From: an uncultured Anaerolineales bacterium
GTDB lineage: Bacteria > Chloroflexota > Anaerolineae > Anaerolineales > Villigracilaceae
DNA length: 64,000 bases
Assembly (NCBI GenBank): GCA_937928015.1
Contig: CALFXA010000022.1
Location: 1 to 64,000 of the forward strand
Direction: 5' to 3'
Notes under the pieces: generated by a model
The model's input: the letters and a program-made list of their open reading frames with translations, nothing else
What the model was told of the DNA's origin: nothing
Databases searched by the model: none
Program-made: the position numbers and the translations under genes
Part shown: positions 34,020 to 42,955 of the stretch, one piece after another
Layout of the letters: every line of letters begins with the position of its first letter
How positions within the stretch are numbered: position 1 is the stretch's first letter

Positions 34020-36809
34020 ATGACTTCCATTGTAGCAATCGACATTGAAACCACGGGCCTCGACGAAAAGCGCGACGCCATCATCGAGATCGCGGCGGTC
34101 AAATTCAAGGGACATCGCGTCGAGGATGAGTTCTCCACGCTGATCAACCCTGGGCGGCACATCCCCGAGTTCATCACAGGGCTGACGGGCATCGACGACG
34201 CCATGGTGCGTCAGGCCCCGCGCCTGGCCGACATCGTCCACGAGTTGGAAGCCTTCGTCGGCGATTGCCCCGTCGTCGGTCACAACGTGCGCTTCGACCT
34301 GGGTTTCCTGCAAAAGACGGGCATCCTTGCCTACAACGAAGTCATCGACACCTACGAACTGGCCGCCGTGCTGATGCCCTCGGCCAGCCGCTACAACCTG
34401 GGGGCGCTCGGTCAGCAGTTGGGAATTCCCCTGCCCGCCACCCACCGTGCCCTCGACGACACGCGCGTCACACAGGCCGCCTACGTGCGCCTGATGGAGA
34501 TGGCCGCCGAGTTGCCGCTCGAAACCCTGGCCGAGATCGTCCGCCTGGGCGAGCCGATTCCCTGGGATGCCAATTGGGCCTTCCAGCAGGCCTTGCGTGC
34601 ACGCGTTAAAGAAGGCATCCAGCCGAAGAAGAGCAAACACAAAGCGGACCTGCGGCCTGCTCCCGCTTCGAAGGACGCGCCGCCGCTGTTGATCCCCGAA
34701 GAGCCTGTGGCGCTCGACCCCGAAGAGGTGGCCTCCATCCTCGAATACGGCGGACCCTTCTCACAGTATTTCCAACTCTACGAGCACCGCCCCGAGCAGG
34801 TGGAAATGCTCAAGGCGGTGACCGACGCGCTCAATAACGGAATCCACCTGATGGTCGAGGCAGGCACGGGCGTGGGAAAATCCTTCGCCTACCTCATCCC
34901 CGCGTCGCTGTTCGCCATGCAGAACAACACCCGCGTGGTCATCTCCACCAACACCATCAACCTGCAAGACCAGCTCATCCAGAAAGACATCCCCGACCTG
35001 CGCGCCGCGTTGGGCATCGACCTGCGCGCCGCCGTGTTGAAGGGCCGCTACAACTACCTGTGCCCGCGCCGCCTGCAATACCTGCGCCAGCACGGACCCG
35101 CGAACGATGACGAGTTGCGCGTGCTGTGCAAGGTCCTGGTCTGGCAGTTGGAGAACCAGAGCGGCGACCGCAACGAACTCAACCTGACAGGTCCCACCGA
35201 GCGCGAGGTCTGGCGGCGCATCTCGGCCGAGGACGACAACTGCACCACCGATACCTGCCTGGGCCGTATGCACGGAACCTGCGCCTTCCATCGCGCCAAA
35301 CAGGCCGCCCAATCGGCGCACGTGCTGATCGTCAACCACGCGCTGCTTCTCTCGGATATCGCCACGGGCAGCAAGGTCCTGCCCGAGTACGGTTACGTCA
35401 TCGTGGACGAGGCCCATCACATGGAGTCGGCCACCACCAACGCGCTCAGCTTCCGCCTGACACAAGCGGATGTGGAGCGCATGACCCGCGAAGTGGGCGG
35501 CTCCTCGGCGGGGATTCTGGGCCGCCTGCTGACGGAGGTCCACGAGTCGCTGCGCCCTTCCGACTTCGGCCTGCTTCAGCAAAAGGTCAAGCATGCCACC
35601 GACCAATCCTTCCGCCTCGAACAGTTGATGCGCCAGTTCTACACCGTGCTGGGCGAGTTCACCGCCATGCAGCGCGAGGGACAGCCGCCCAGCAATTACG
35701 CCTGGCAGTTGCGCATCACGCCCGCCGCGCGCACCCTGCCTGGCTGGGACGATGTGGAGATGATGTGGGGCGAAGCCGACGACACCATGGTACAGCTCAT
35801 CAAGTCCATTGGCGAGTTATACAAGGACGTGGCCTCGCTCTACTCGGAAGGCTTCGACAACCTCGAAGACACCATGAGCAGCCTGAGCAACATCCTCAGG
35901 CGCATGTCCGAAGCGGAGGCCGCCGCCAACGGGCTGATCAGCAAACCGACCAACGAACAGGTCTACTGGGTCGAGGTCAACCCGCGCGGAGACAGGCTTT
36001 CGCTCAACGCCGCGCCCCTGCGCGTGGGTCCGTTGGTGCAGAAATATCTCTGGCACGAGAAGGCCTGCGTGGTGCTGACCTCCGCTACGATGACCGCCAA
36101 CGGCGAGTTTCAATACATCAAGAACACCCTGCAGGCCGAAGAGGCCGAGGTGCTCTCGCTGGGTTCACCCTTCGACTACGAGTCGAGTACGCTGCTCTAC
36201 ATCGCCAACGACATCCCCGAGCCGAACGTCAACGGCTACCAGCAGGCCCTGGACCGCGGCATCCTCCAACTGGCCAAGGCCACGGGCGGACGGATGCTGG
36301 TGCTGTTCACGTCCTACGCCGCGCTCAAGAAGACCTCGCAGGCCATCACAGGACCGCTGGCGCGCGAGGACATCTTCGTCTACGAACAGGGCGAAGGCGC
36401 TTCACCCAATGCCCTGCTGGATTCGTTCAAGTCCACCGAGCGGGCTGTGCTGTTGGGCACACGCTCCTTCTGGGAGGGCGTGGACGTGCCAGGCGACGCG
36501 CTCTCAGTGGTGGTCATCACCAAACTGCCCTTCGACGTTCCGTCCGACCCGCTGATCGCCGCCCGCTCGGAACTGTACGAAGACCCCTTCAACGAATACT
36601 ACCTGCCCGAGTCGATCCTCAAATTCCGCCAGGGATTCGGCCGCCTGATCCGCTCCGCCTCGGACCGCGGCATCGTGGCCATCTTCGACCGCCGCGTGCT
36701 GACCAAGCAATACGGCCGCATGTTCCTCAACTCCCTGCCGCAATGCACCGCCCGCCAGGGCCCCGCGGCCAATCTGCCTAAGATGGCAAGTCAGTGGCTG
36801 GGGACGTGA
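34020..36809 (+). CDS. dinG: DnaQ-type 3'-5' exonuclease fused to DinG-family helicase
   Basis: The 929-residue protein joins a DEDDh exonuclease (residues 1-170: IDIETTG, GHNVRFDLGFL, HRALDDTRVT) to an XPD/DinG-type superfamily 2 helicase (about 250-929). The helicase part has Walker A (EAGTGVGKSF), the DEAH-type box (VDEAHHME) and four cysteines (YLCPRR, then NCTTDTC and GTCAF) that can hold a [4Fe-4S] cluster. This fused form is the Firmicutes-type DinG. It probably acts in repair by unwinding or trimming 5'-tailed or damaged DNA. A possible -10 element (TACACT, 34005-34010) is so close to the ATG that the mRNA could be leaderless. Six GANTC sites lie in the upstream region. Confidence 0.93.
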   Translation: MTSIVAIDIETTGLDEKRDAIIEIAAVKFKGHRVEDEFSTLINPGRHIPEFITGLTGIDDAMVRQAPRLADIVHELEAFVGDCPVVGHNVRFDLGFLQKTGILAYNEVIDTYELAAVLMPSASRYNLGALGQQLGIPLPATHRALDDTRVTQAAYVRLMEMAAELPLETLAEIVRLGEPIPWDANWAFQQALRARVKEGIQPKKSKHKADLRPAPASKDAPPLLIPEEPVALDPEEVASILEYGGPFSQYFQLYEHRPEQVEMLKAVTDALNNGIHLMVEAGTGVGKSFAYLIPASLFAMQNNTRVVISTNTINLQDQLIQKDIPDLRAALGIDLRAAVLKGRYNYLCPRRLQYLRQHGPANDDELRVLCKVLVWQLENQSGDRNELNLTGPTEREVWRRISAEDDNCTTDTCLGRMHGTCAFHRAKQAAQSAHVLIVNHALLLSDIATGSKVLPEYGYVIVDEAHHMESATTNALSFRLTQADVERMTREVGGSSAGILGRLLTEVHESLRPSDFGLLQQKVKHATDQSFRLEQLMRQFYTVLGEFTAMQREGQPPSNYAWQLRITPAARTLPGWDDVEMMWGEADDTMVQLIKSIGELYKDVASLYSEGFDNLEDTMSSLSNILRRMSEAEAAANGLISKPTNEQVYWVEVNPRGDRLSLNAAPLRVGPLVQKYLWHEKACVVLTSATMTANGEFQYIKNTLQAEEAEVLSLGSPFDYESSTLLYIANDIPEPNVNGYQQALDRGILQLAKATGGRMLVLFTSYAALKKTSQAITGPLAREDIFVYEQGEGASPNALLDSFKSTERAVLLGTRSFWEGVDVPGDALSVVVITKLPFDVPSDPLIAARSELYEDPFNEYYLPESILKFRQGFGRLIRSASDRGIVAIFDRRVLTKQYGRMFLNSLPQCTARQGPAANLPKMASQWLGT

Positions 36810-36836
36810 AATTAAAAAAATAGTTAGGAGGACAAA

Positions 36837-38051
36837 ATGAGCAATAACGTACTCATTTTTGGAGCAGGTGTATCTGTGAGCGCAGGTATCCCTGTACTTT
36901 CAAATTTCATTGAAAAAATGATGGAATTTGGGCAAAAGGGAATGAATGGAAAACAGTCGCTGTCACATGAAGACAGAGAAATTTTTGAAAAAGCTATTGG
37001 TGTGAGAAAAAAGCTAAATGAATATCACGGGCGTGCATCTTTTGATGATCGAAATTTAGAAGATATACTATCAATTCTGTCCTTCAACGCAATGAGCGGG
37101 AAACGCGAAGATAAAGAGAATCTCAATGCGATGATTAACGGAATTGGGAAAACAATAGAACTTACATGCTCAGTTAAACATAGCGGCAAGCTAAATGAAC
37201 TTCAAAGTGATGGCCCAGACCTGTATAGGACATTCTGGCGAAGAATTATCAAGAAGTTCAATTTCAAAGATAATTTGCCCACAATAATTACATTTAACTA
37301 CGATTTAGTACTTGAAAGATCACTCTTACAAGTATTGATCAATACTACTTTTGATGGGACGCGCGATGATATCAGATCAATACTACCTTATGATGGATTG
37401 ATAATAAAATACCAAAATGAACTTATCAATAATCCAATTTATGCAATAGAAGATGCTGAATATCGGGTATCTGTTTATGGTGGCGACGGAAGATATGCCT
37501 ATGGAAAAATGCTTTCTGATAATGAGAACTTTGAAGCTAAATGTCCTTTAAGTATTGACCTCTTGAAACTACACGGCTCATTAAATTTCCCGACGAAGAA
37601 GAACAATAATAAAATCTCATTAACCAGGCCAGTAGAAAATCCATATATATTGCCGCCTGTTTTCAACAAGTCGTTTCCAGACAGCGGACAAAAGACATGG
37701 AAAGCGGCTCTTGATGCATTACGGAATGCAAAAAACGTCATCATTGTAGGATATAGTTTGCCTATCACAGATATATACATGCAATATTTTTTCAAAGCTG
37801 GTATTGGCCCAAATACTGATTTGAACAAAATTATTGTCTTTGATCCTGTACTTTTCCGCGACGATGACAGCTGCGAAGCAATGAAAAAAAGGTACGGAAA
37901 TTGTTTCTCGGAACAAATTAGAAAATATATAGACTTTAGGCCATCTAATCCCAATGCCAATGAAATCTTCAGTAAACGAAATTACTATGGCACTTTTCAG
38001 CATTTCGTTAATCTTATTGAAGACGACGAAAATTACCTGTTTTTTAGATAA
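36837..38051 (+). CDS. Stand-alone SIR2-like domain protein, candidate phage-defence NADase
   Basis: The 404-residue protein begins with an NAD-binding FGAGVSVSAGIPVLSNF. It continues with features of SIR2-like defence proteins: TIITFNYDLVLE, LLKLHGSLNFP with the catalytic-type histidine, and VIIVGYSLPITD. The zinc-binding cysteines of true sirtuin deacetylases are not evident, so NAD cleavage is more likely than deacetylation. The DNA is strikingly AT-rich compared with dinG upstream, and it has a strong ribosome-binding site of its own (TTAGGAGG), both signs of transfer. No partner such as HerA, Argonaute or a TIR/STAND gene is adjacent. Related domains in Thoeris and DSR systems deplete NAD during infection; that role here is inference. 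Confidence 0.8.
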   Translation: MSNNVLIFGAGVSVSAGIPVLSNFIEKMMEFGQKGMNGKQSLSHEDREIFEKAIGVRKKLNEYHGRASFDDRNLEDILSILSFNAMSGKREDKENLNAMINGIGKTIELTCSVKHSGKLNELQSDGPDLYRTFWRRIIKKFNFKDNLPTIITFNYDLVLERSLLQVLINTTFDGTRDDIRSILPYDGLIIKYQNELINNPIYAIEDAEYRVSVYGGDGRYAYGKMLSDNENFEAKCPLSIDLLKLHGSLNFPTKKNNNKISLTRPVENPYILPPVFNKSFPDSGQKTWKAALDALRNAKNVIIVGYSLPITDIYMQYFFKAGIGPNTDLNKIIVFDPVLFRDDDSCEAMKKRYGNCFSEQIRKYIDFRPSNPNANEIFSKRNYYGTFQHFVNLIEDDENYLFFR

Positions 38052-38067
38052 TTCATGATTAATATTA

Positions 38068-38097
38068 ACTCTGCGTCACTTCGGCGCAGTTTTTATC
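38068..38097 (+). terminator. Short hairpin terminator after SIR2-like gene
   Basis: CTGCG and CGCAG close a 9-base loop, with AACT and AGTT able to extend the stem, and TTTTTA follows. Confidence 0.6.
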
Positions 38098-38154
38098 GTC
38101 CACCCATCCCTATCGGGAGTAAAATCGCGCGAACGCCCAAACAACGAGGTACCC

Positions 38155-39303
38155 ATGTCCGCTCATCGCAGGAAGTCCACGCAGGTTCTCTCGATCTTTT
38201 CCGTGCTTGCCCTGGTCACCTTTGCCTGTGTCACCGTCACGGGCAGCGCCCCTGGCGCAACTCCAACAGAAGCCGCTCCCACAGCGGATATCCCCGTCCC
38301 AACCCAGGCCCTGCTCTCCCCCAACTCCCTGCCCATGCCCAGCGGCCTGGTTTTGGAGAGCGCCGTCGACACCGAGCGTGACCTGAGCAGCTACCAGGTC
38401 ACCTACCTGGAAGACCTGGCAGATGGCTTCTCTGGCGAGAATCAGAGCGAAGTGGACATGTATTTCGGGGAAACCCGTCAATTTGACATCCAACTCACAA
38501 CGGATAAGCAGCCGTTGGTCTGGACCACAGGCTGGTGTGCACAGGGAGAGGAAACACTCCAGCAGAATCTGGAAAAGATCCAATTCGAAATGGCGGTTAA
38601 TGGGCAACCCGTGGACCTCGAACAGGTCTACCAAAGCGACAACGAACACTCCTGGCACACCGCTGGAAATCTGTGTCGCTTCTATCGGATCCTGGTCAAC
38701 AATTGGCCTGAGGGCACCACGACGCTCACGTCCAAAACCATTCTCCAAGAGTCGATCAGCGACGGCCTCAAGGAATATCCCGCTGGCGAATTGACCCGAA
38801 CCTATCATGTCGTCCGCTCGGGAGGGGCCAGCCAGGACGCCCCCAGTTCGGGAGGTCCCGCCTTCGGCACCCCAAATGAGACCCAGGCCGCGATCAAGAA
38901 CGGGGTGGAAAGCATCACCAGTTTGGGCGAAAAATCGCCTTACACCTATAACGGAATTTCTCGATACGATGTCAAACTGAACAGTTCGAACGGCCCGCTC
39001 ATCTGGTGGTCGAACGGTTGGTGCACGACCACCGATAAAATCCTGGCCCAGAACCTGGAAAACATCCGCTTCGAGTTGTTCATGAACGACCAGCCCATCT
39101 CGCTGGACAAGGCGTTGCCCTATTTTTACAAGAGTTCCGATGGATTGTCCTGCTTCGATTACGCCATCGTCATGCACGGATGGACGTCCGATACGACAGT
39201 GCTGACCTCAAAGATCATCATGCTGGCCTCGCTCAACGACGGCATGGACACGTATTCGGCAGGGACCGAGTACACCAAGAACATCGTCATCAATGGACCA
39301 TAG
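38155..39303 (+). CDS. Lipoprotein with two tandem copies of an unknown domain
   Basis: A signal peptide with lipobox (LVTFAC) predicts a lipid-anchored surface protein, followed by a Pro/Thr/Ala-rich linker. Two domains of roughly 140 residues (about 60-220 and 240-382) repeat the same pattern: W-x-T/S-x-GWC, then QNLE-x-I-x-FE, N-x-QP, a second cysteine, a TLTSK-like segment and a closing beta strand. The paired cysteines in each copy could form a disulfide outside the cell. I do not recognise the domain. It has a GAGGTA-type ribosome-binding site and is flanked by terminators on both sides, so it is monocistronic. Confidence 0.75.
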   Translation: MSAHRRKSTQVLSIFSVLALVTFACVTVTGSAPGATPTEAAPTADIPVPTQALLSPNSLPMPSGLVLESAVDTERDLSSYQVTYLEDLADGFSGENQSEVDMYFGETRQFDIQLTTDKQPLVWTTGWCAQGEETLQQNLEKIQFEMAVNGQPVDLEQVYQSDNEHSWHTAGNLCRFYRILVNNWPEGTTTLTSKTILQESISDGLKEYPAGELTRTYHVVRSGGASQDAPSSGGPAFGTPNETQAAIKNGVESITSLGEKSPYTYNGISRYDVKLNSSNGPLIWWSNGWCTTTDKILAQNLENIRFELFMNDQPISLDKALPYFYKSSDGLSCFDYAIVMHGWTSDTTVLTSKIIMLASLNDGMDTYSAGTEYTKNIVINGP

Positions 39304-39340
39304 CAGGATGGCATATTGGCAATGGCCAGTTGATTCTGTA

Positions 39341-39379
39341 TATTCAAAAGCCAGCACCGATTACGCTGGCTTTTGAATA
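39341..39379. terminator. 15-bp perfect hairpin, terminator
   Basis: TATTCAAAAGCCAGC at 39341-39355 pairs perfectly with 39365-39379 around a 9-base loop, giving GGCTTTT at the 3' side. It lies after the duplicated-domain lipoprotein gene. Confidence 0.75.
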
Positions 39380-39441
39380 TAACAGGGCGGCTTACCACAA
39401 CCAGGGAGCAGGCATACCGCTCTCCTACACTTGGGAGTACA

Positions 39442-40308
39442 ATGGCGCGCATGTCTAAAGTCGCCATACTCACCGATAGCACCGCATATCTTCCCCAAAC
39501 GCTCCTCGACCAATATCAGATTCACGTCGTTCCCCTCGGCATCATCTGGGGCGAGGAGACCTATCAGGACGGCGTGGACCTCAAGGCTGAGGATTTCTAC
39601 CGCCGCCTGTCCACGTCCAAGGTCATGCCGACCACCTCGCAAATCCCCGTAGCCGTCATGCAGCGGACCTTCCAGTCCCTGCTCGACCAGGATTTCGACG
39701 TGCTGGGCATCTTCATCTCCTCGAAGTTCTCGGGCACGTACCAGTCTGCCGTGCAGGCGCGCGAGGAACTCGCCAGTGCCGCGGAGCGCGTCGCCGTGGT
39801 CGATTCGCTCACCACCACCATGGCGATGGGCTGGCCCGTGCTGACGGCCGCCCGCGCCGCCCAGGCGGGCGAAAGCCTGGTCAACTGCCGCAAGGCCGCC
39901 GAGAATGCCCGCGACCACAGCGGCGTGCTGTTCGTGGTCGAGACGCTCGAATTCCTGCGCCGCGGCGGACGCATCGGCGGCGCGCAGGCCTTGCTCGGCA
40001 ACCTGCTCAACGTCAAGCCTGTGCTGCAAATGCAGGATGGCCGCATCGAGCCCGTGGAGAAGGTCCGCACCAAGCGCAAGGCCATGCAGCGTGTGGTGGA
40101 CGTGGTGGCCGAACGGGTTGGGGCGCAATCCCCCGTCCGCCTGGCGGTCGCCCACGCGGACTCCGCCGGAGACGCCGCCTGGCTGATGGAATCCGCCACA
40201 ACACAAATGTCTCCCACCGAGACGCTGGTCTGCCCACTCAGCCCCGTCATCGGCGCGCACGCGGGCCCAGGCACGGTCTCGCTCAACTACATGTGCGGGG
40301 TGGAATAA
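39442..40308 (+). CDS. DegV-family fatty-acid-binding protein
   Basis: DegV proteins bind a fatty acid and, as FakB subunits, present it to the kinase FakA for phosphorylation and entry into phospholipids. The start VAILTDSTAYLP, the phosphate-site region PTTSQIPV, the SSKFSGTYQSA segment and the late GAHAGPGTVSL are family motifs. ATG 39442 is four bases after GGGAG; ATG 39451 gives the more usual N-terminus and is also possible. No fakA-like kinase gene is in the window. It nearly abuts the NAT gene. Confidence 0.88.
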   Translation: MARMSKVAILTDSTAYLPQTLLDQYQIHVVPLGIIWGEETYQDGVDLKAEDFYRRLSTSKVMPTTSQIPVAVMQRTFQSLLDQDFDVLGIFISSKFSGTYQSAVQAREELASAAERVAVVDSLTTTMAMGWPVLTAARAAQAGESLVNCRKAAENARDHSGVLFVVETLEFLRRGGRIGGAQALLGNLLNVKPVLQMQDGRIEPVEKVRTKRKAMQRVVDVVAERVGAQSPVRLAVAHADSAGDAAWLMESATTQMSPTETLVCPLSPVIGAHAGPGTVSLNYMCGVE

Positions 40309-40313
40309 GCCGC

Positions 40314-41090
40314 GTGCTCACCGTCAGCGAGTATCTCACTCGAATTGCCTACGCGCAGCCCGTCAGGGCGGACCTCCCTACCCTGGCAGGCCTGCAGCTT
40401 GCCCACATGCGCGCGATTCCGTTCGAGAATCTAGACATCGGCCTGGGACGCAGGATCGAGCTGGCCGAGTCTGCGCTGTGGGACAAGCTCATCATCCACG
40501 GGCGCGGCGGGTTCTGCTACGAACTCAACGGGCTGTTCGCCTGGCTTTTGAAACAGATCGGCTTCCAGGTCACCCATCTCAACGCGCGCGATTACCGCGA
40601 GGCGGACGACTCCTTCGGCATCGACTTCGATCACCTGGCGTTGATGGTGCAGATTCCCAACGAACCGACCCGCTGGCTGGTGGACGTGGGCTGGGGCGAT
40701 ACCTTCACCCAGCCGCTCGACATCGACCAGCCCGACTGGCAGGAGCAAAGTCCGCGCGCCTACAGGCTGGAACCGTTCAAGGACGGTTACCAACTCTGGC
40801 AGCGCGGCTTCGACGGCAAGATCGAGCGCCAATACTACTTTGATCTCACGCCGCACAGCTTCCCGTCCGAGTATGAAGTGGCCTGTGTCTATCATCAGAC
40901 TTCGCCCGAATCCATCTTCACCAAGAATCGCATCATCTCGCGTCTCACCCCCGATGGCCGCGTCTCACTCGACAAGGACCATCTCATCCTCACACAAAAC
41001 GGCCAGCGTACCAAACGTCCACTGACAGATGAGCAGGAATTCCACAGCCTGCTGAAGGAATATTTCGGGATTACCTTACATTCGCCCTGA
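40314..41090 (+). CDS. Arylamine N-acetyltransferase (NAT)
   Basis: NAT enzymes transfer acetyl or other acyl groups from CoA to arylamines or hydrazines. With the GTG at 40314 as start, the catalytic cysteine in RGGFCYELN is residue 68, the histidine in FDHLAL is 107 and the aspartate in VDVGWGD is 124, almost exactly the usual numbering, which supports this start over the GTG at 40293. There is no good ribosome-binding site and the gene starts five bases after the DegV stop, so coupling is likely. The final codons and the stop lie inside a dispersed repeat, so the C-terminus may have been altered by its insertion. Confidence 0.88.
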   Translation: MLTVSEYLTRIAYAQPVRADLPTLAGLQLAHMRAIPFENLDIGLGRRIELAESALWDKLIIHGRGGFCYELNGLFAWLLKQIGFQVTHLNARDYREADDSFGIDFDHLALMVQIPNEPTRWLVDVGWGDTFTQPLDIDQPDWQEQSPRAYRLEPFKDGYQLWQRGFDGKIERQYYFDLTPHSFPSEYEVACVYHQTSPESIFTKNRIISRLTPDGRVSLDKDHLILTQNGQRTKRPLTDEQEFHSLLKEYFGITLHSP

Positions 41091-41131
41091 GCGGAGCGAC
41101 GAACGCATGTGAGGAGCGCAGTCGAAGGGCG
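41083..41131. repeat. CTGAGC/GTCGAAG-family hairpin repeat (copy A)
   Basis: The element begins CGCCCTGAGCGGAGCG and ends GTCGAAGGGCG. Its centre (GCGGAGCGACGAACGCATG) is almost identical to that of the copy at 49042. The TGA at 41088-41090 within it is the stop codon of the NAT gene. Confidence 0.8.
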
Positions 41132-41146
41132 CATCTTGGTAAACCT

Positions 41147-41192
41147 GCCCTTCGACTACGGCCTTCGCAATGCTCAGGCCTCCGCTCAGGGC
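41147..41192. repeat. CTGAGC/GTCGAAG-family hairpin repeat (copy D, inverted)
   Basis: The element begins GCCCTTCGAC and ends CGCTCAGGGC, the reverse complement of the ends of copy A, and it lies 15 bases away. The two face each other and could form one large cruciform. The Shine-Dalgarno sequence of the next gene (GGAG, 41193-41196) abuts its end. Confidence 0.78.
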
Positions 41193-41204
41193 GGAGATAA
41201 AATT

Positions 41205-42056
41205 ATGCCCAACGCCTACTTCCTCCTCTTCGAGCTCATCATCTACATCCAGTTTGCGCTCTGTCTGCGCCACGCGTGGATGCGGCGTCCCGCGGACGTG
41301 CTGCGCCTGTTGTTCGGCGTGGCCTTCGGCGTGCTACTCGAACTGGCCACCATCCGCCAACTCAACGCCTATGAATACGGGCGTTTCCTTTTCATGGTGC
41401 TGGATGTGCCGCTTTGCATCGGTGTGGCCTGGGGCTGCATCGTCTACAGCGCGATGGAATTCTCCGACGCGAGCGATCTGCCCTTTTGGGCGCGCCCCGT
41501 GCTGGACGGCCTGCTGGCCCTCAACATCGACCTGGCCCTGGATGCGGTCGCCATCCGCCTGGGATTTTGGGACTGGGGCCGCGGCCTGGACTTCCAATAC
41601 TTCGGCGTGCCCTTCGCCAACTTCTGGGCCTGGTTCTGGGTGGTCTTCTGGTTCTCGCTGGGCCATCGCCTGCTCTCGCGCCGCACAGACTGGGTCGGGA
41701 CCTGGCTCTCGGCTCCGCTGGGACTGATCCTTGGCCTGGCAGGCGTGCTCGGGACGAATTTCCTGATCTCGTTCATCATCCCCTTCGCCTATCACGGTCT
41801 GACGGTGGCCATCGCCATCGCCGCCCCGCTGCTGTTCATCTTCTTCCTCAAACCGCGCTTCAATGTCCGCACCGCCCCGTCCCTGGTCTTCTGGGTGCCA
41901 TTCATCTCCCACGCCTATTTGCTGATCGCGGGACTCGTCTCGGGCGTCATTCTGAATCCGCCCTTTCTGTTGTTCGTCGGGCTGGCGATGATCGCAGCCG
42001 CGTTTTATCTGCATCGTCCCATCGTGCAAAAATTTTTCGTCAAAAACCTGGCATGA
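41205..42056 (+). CDS. Carotenoid-biosynthesis-type (DUF422/CruF-like) membrane protein
   Basis: The 283-residue protein has about eight hydrophobic segments. The central region DLPFWARPVLDGLLALNIDLALDAVAIRLGFWDWG followed by FGVPFANFWAW matches the pattern of DUF422 proteins, which hydrate or otherwise modify carotenoid or related isoprenoid chains. No other carotenoid gene is nearby, so the substrate is unknown; fni at 58591 supplies isoprenoid precursors but is far away. ATG 41205 is chosen because GGAG lies eight bases upstream; the longer frame runs back through the repeat pair. Confidence 0.72.
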   Translation: MPNAYFLLFELIIYIQFALCLRHAWMRRPADVLRLLFGVAFGVLLELATIRQLNAYEYGRFLFMVLDVPLCIGVAWGCIVYSAMEFSDASDLPFWARPVLDGLLALNIDLALDAVAIRLGFWDWGRGLDFQYFGVPFANFWAWFWVVFWFSLGHRLLSRRTDWVGTWLSAPLGLILGLAGVLGTNFLISFIIPFAYHGLTVAIAIAAPLLFIFFLKPRFNVRTAPSLVFWVPFISHAYLLIAGLVSGVILNPPFLLFVGLAMIAAAFYLHRPIVQKFFVKNLA

Positions 42057-42103
42057 TAAAATCGGTCCAATAGATCGACTATATATATCGGTAGGAGAAT
42101 TTT

Positions 42104-42523
42104 ATGAGCGTTGACAATTACTTGCAGGAAGCGGGCGCCTTAGCCACCCTGGCAGGCATTCTGGCGGGCTTTGGCATCTCAGCCGTGATCCAGTTGCTGG
42201 CCACAGATCGCAGGGACAGGGTCATCACCGCCACCATCGTCATCTTTGCCGCCTCGACCGTGATGTTTCTTTATGCGCTGATCGTCTCAGTGCTGTCTTT
42301 TGCCGCCGCAGCGGAGTTAAACAATGTCCCCAGCGGCCTGGACGGCATCAACATCAGCGGGCTGTTGGTCCTGTTCGGGGCGGTGTACGTCTTTTTGGCG
42401 GGCATCGGCACCTCGGGCTGGATCCGCTCAAAGATCGCAGGGGTCTTCACCACGGTGTTTGCGCTGATCAGCGCCTGCCTGATCGGATATGTCATCGTCT
42501 CGGTAATCTCGGTGTTTCCTTAA
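42104..42523 (+). CDS. Small four-helix membrane protein, unknown function
   Basis: The 139-residue protein consists of about four hydrophobic segments (near residues 10-32, 42-68, 85-103 and 112-137) with short polar loops. GGAG precedes the ATG by seven bases. It carries no motif I recognise. A strong terminator shared with the convergent beta-oxidation operon follows 41 bases downstream. Confidence 0.65.
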   Translation: MSVDNYLQEAGALATLAGILAGFGISAVIQLLATDRRDRVITATIVIFAASTVMFLYALIVSVLSFAAAAELNNVPSGLDGINISGLLVLFGAVYVFLAGIGTSGWIRSKIAGVFTTVFALISACLIGYVIVSVISVFP

Positions 42524-42564
42524 ACCTGGACGCCTTGACCGCGCTCGGCGCGAATTGTCCAAAC

Positions 42565-42596
42565 AAAAATGCCCCTCGGAAACGAGGGGCATTTTT
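42565..42596. terminator. Bidirectional terminator ending the beta-oxidation operon
   Basis: A 14-bp perfect stem, AAAAATGCCCCTCG with its complement at 42583-42596, closes a GAAA tetraloop and has A and T tracts on both sides. It lies between two convergent genes. Confidence 0.93.
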
Positions 42597-42605
42597 CTGT
42601 TCAGT

Positions 42606-42935
42606 TTAGCGAATCTTGAACATCTGCATGAGCTTCATGGCCAGGTTCAGGTCGCCGCCCAGTTTGATCTTGCCCTGCATGAAGGCGGCCATCCCGTCCA
42701 GTTCGCCCGTGAAGATCTTGACGTAGTCGGCCGAGTCGGCGGTCAGGCTCATCGTGGCGGGACCGCTGGGCGCACCCTGCGACACGTCGCACTTGCCGTC
42801 CTTGATGACGGCGGTCCACTCGCCAGCGTTCTCGCCCGTGAATTTGAAGTGGATGGTGGCGTTCACGCCCTGCGCCTTCTCGGGAAGGAACGCGCCAGGC
42901 ATCTTGGACATCAGGTCGGAAATTGAGAGGGGCAT
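42606..42935 (-). CDS. SCP2 sterol-binding-domain protein, last gene of beta-oxidation operon
   Basis: The 109-residue protein is a single SCP2 domain (ATIHFKFTGENAGEWTAVIKDGKC, MSLTADSADYVKIFTGELDGMAAFMQGKIKLGGDLNLAMKL), a lipid-binding fold often found beside fatty-acid enzymes. ATG at 42935 follows AAGGAG by seven bases; an in-frame upstream extension overlaps fadA and is not used. In this operon it probably carries acyl-CoA or a similar ligand. Confidence 0.92.
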   Translation of the reverse strand: MPLSISDLMSKMPGAFLPEKAQGVNATIHFKFTGENAGEWTAVIKDGKCDVSQGAPSGPATMSLTADSADYVKIFTGELDGMAAFMQGKIKLGGDLNLAMKLMQMFKIR

Positions 42936-42955
42936 TGTTTTCTCCTTGGTTGTGA

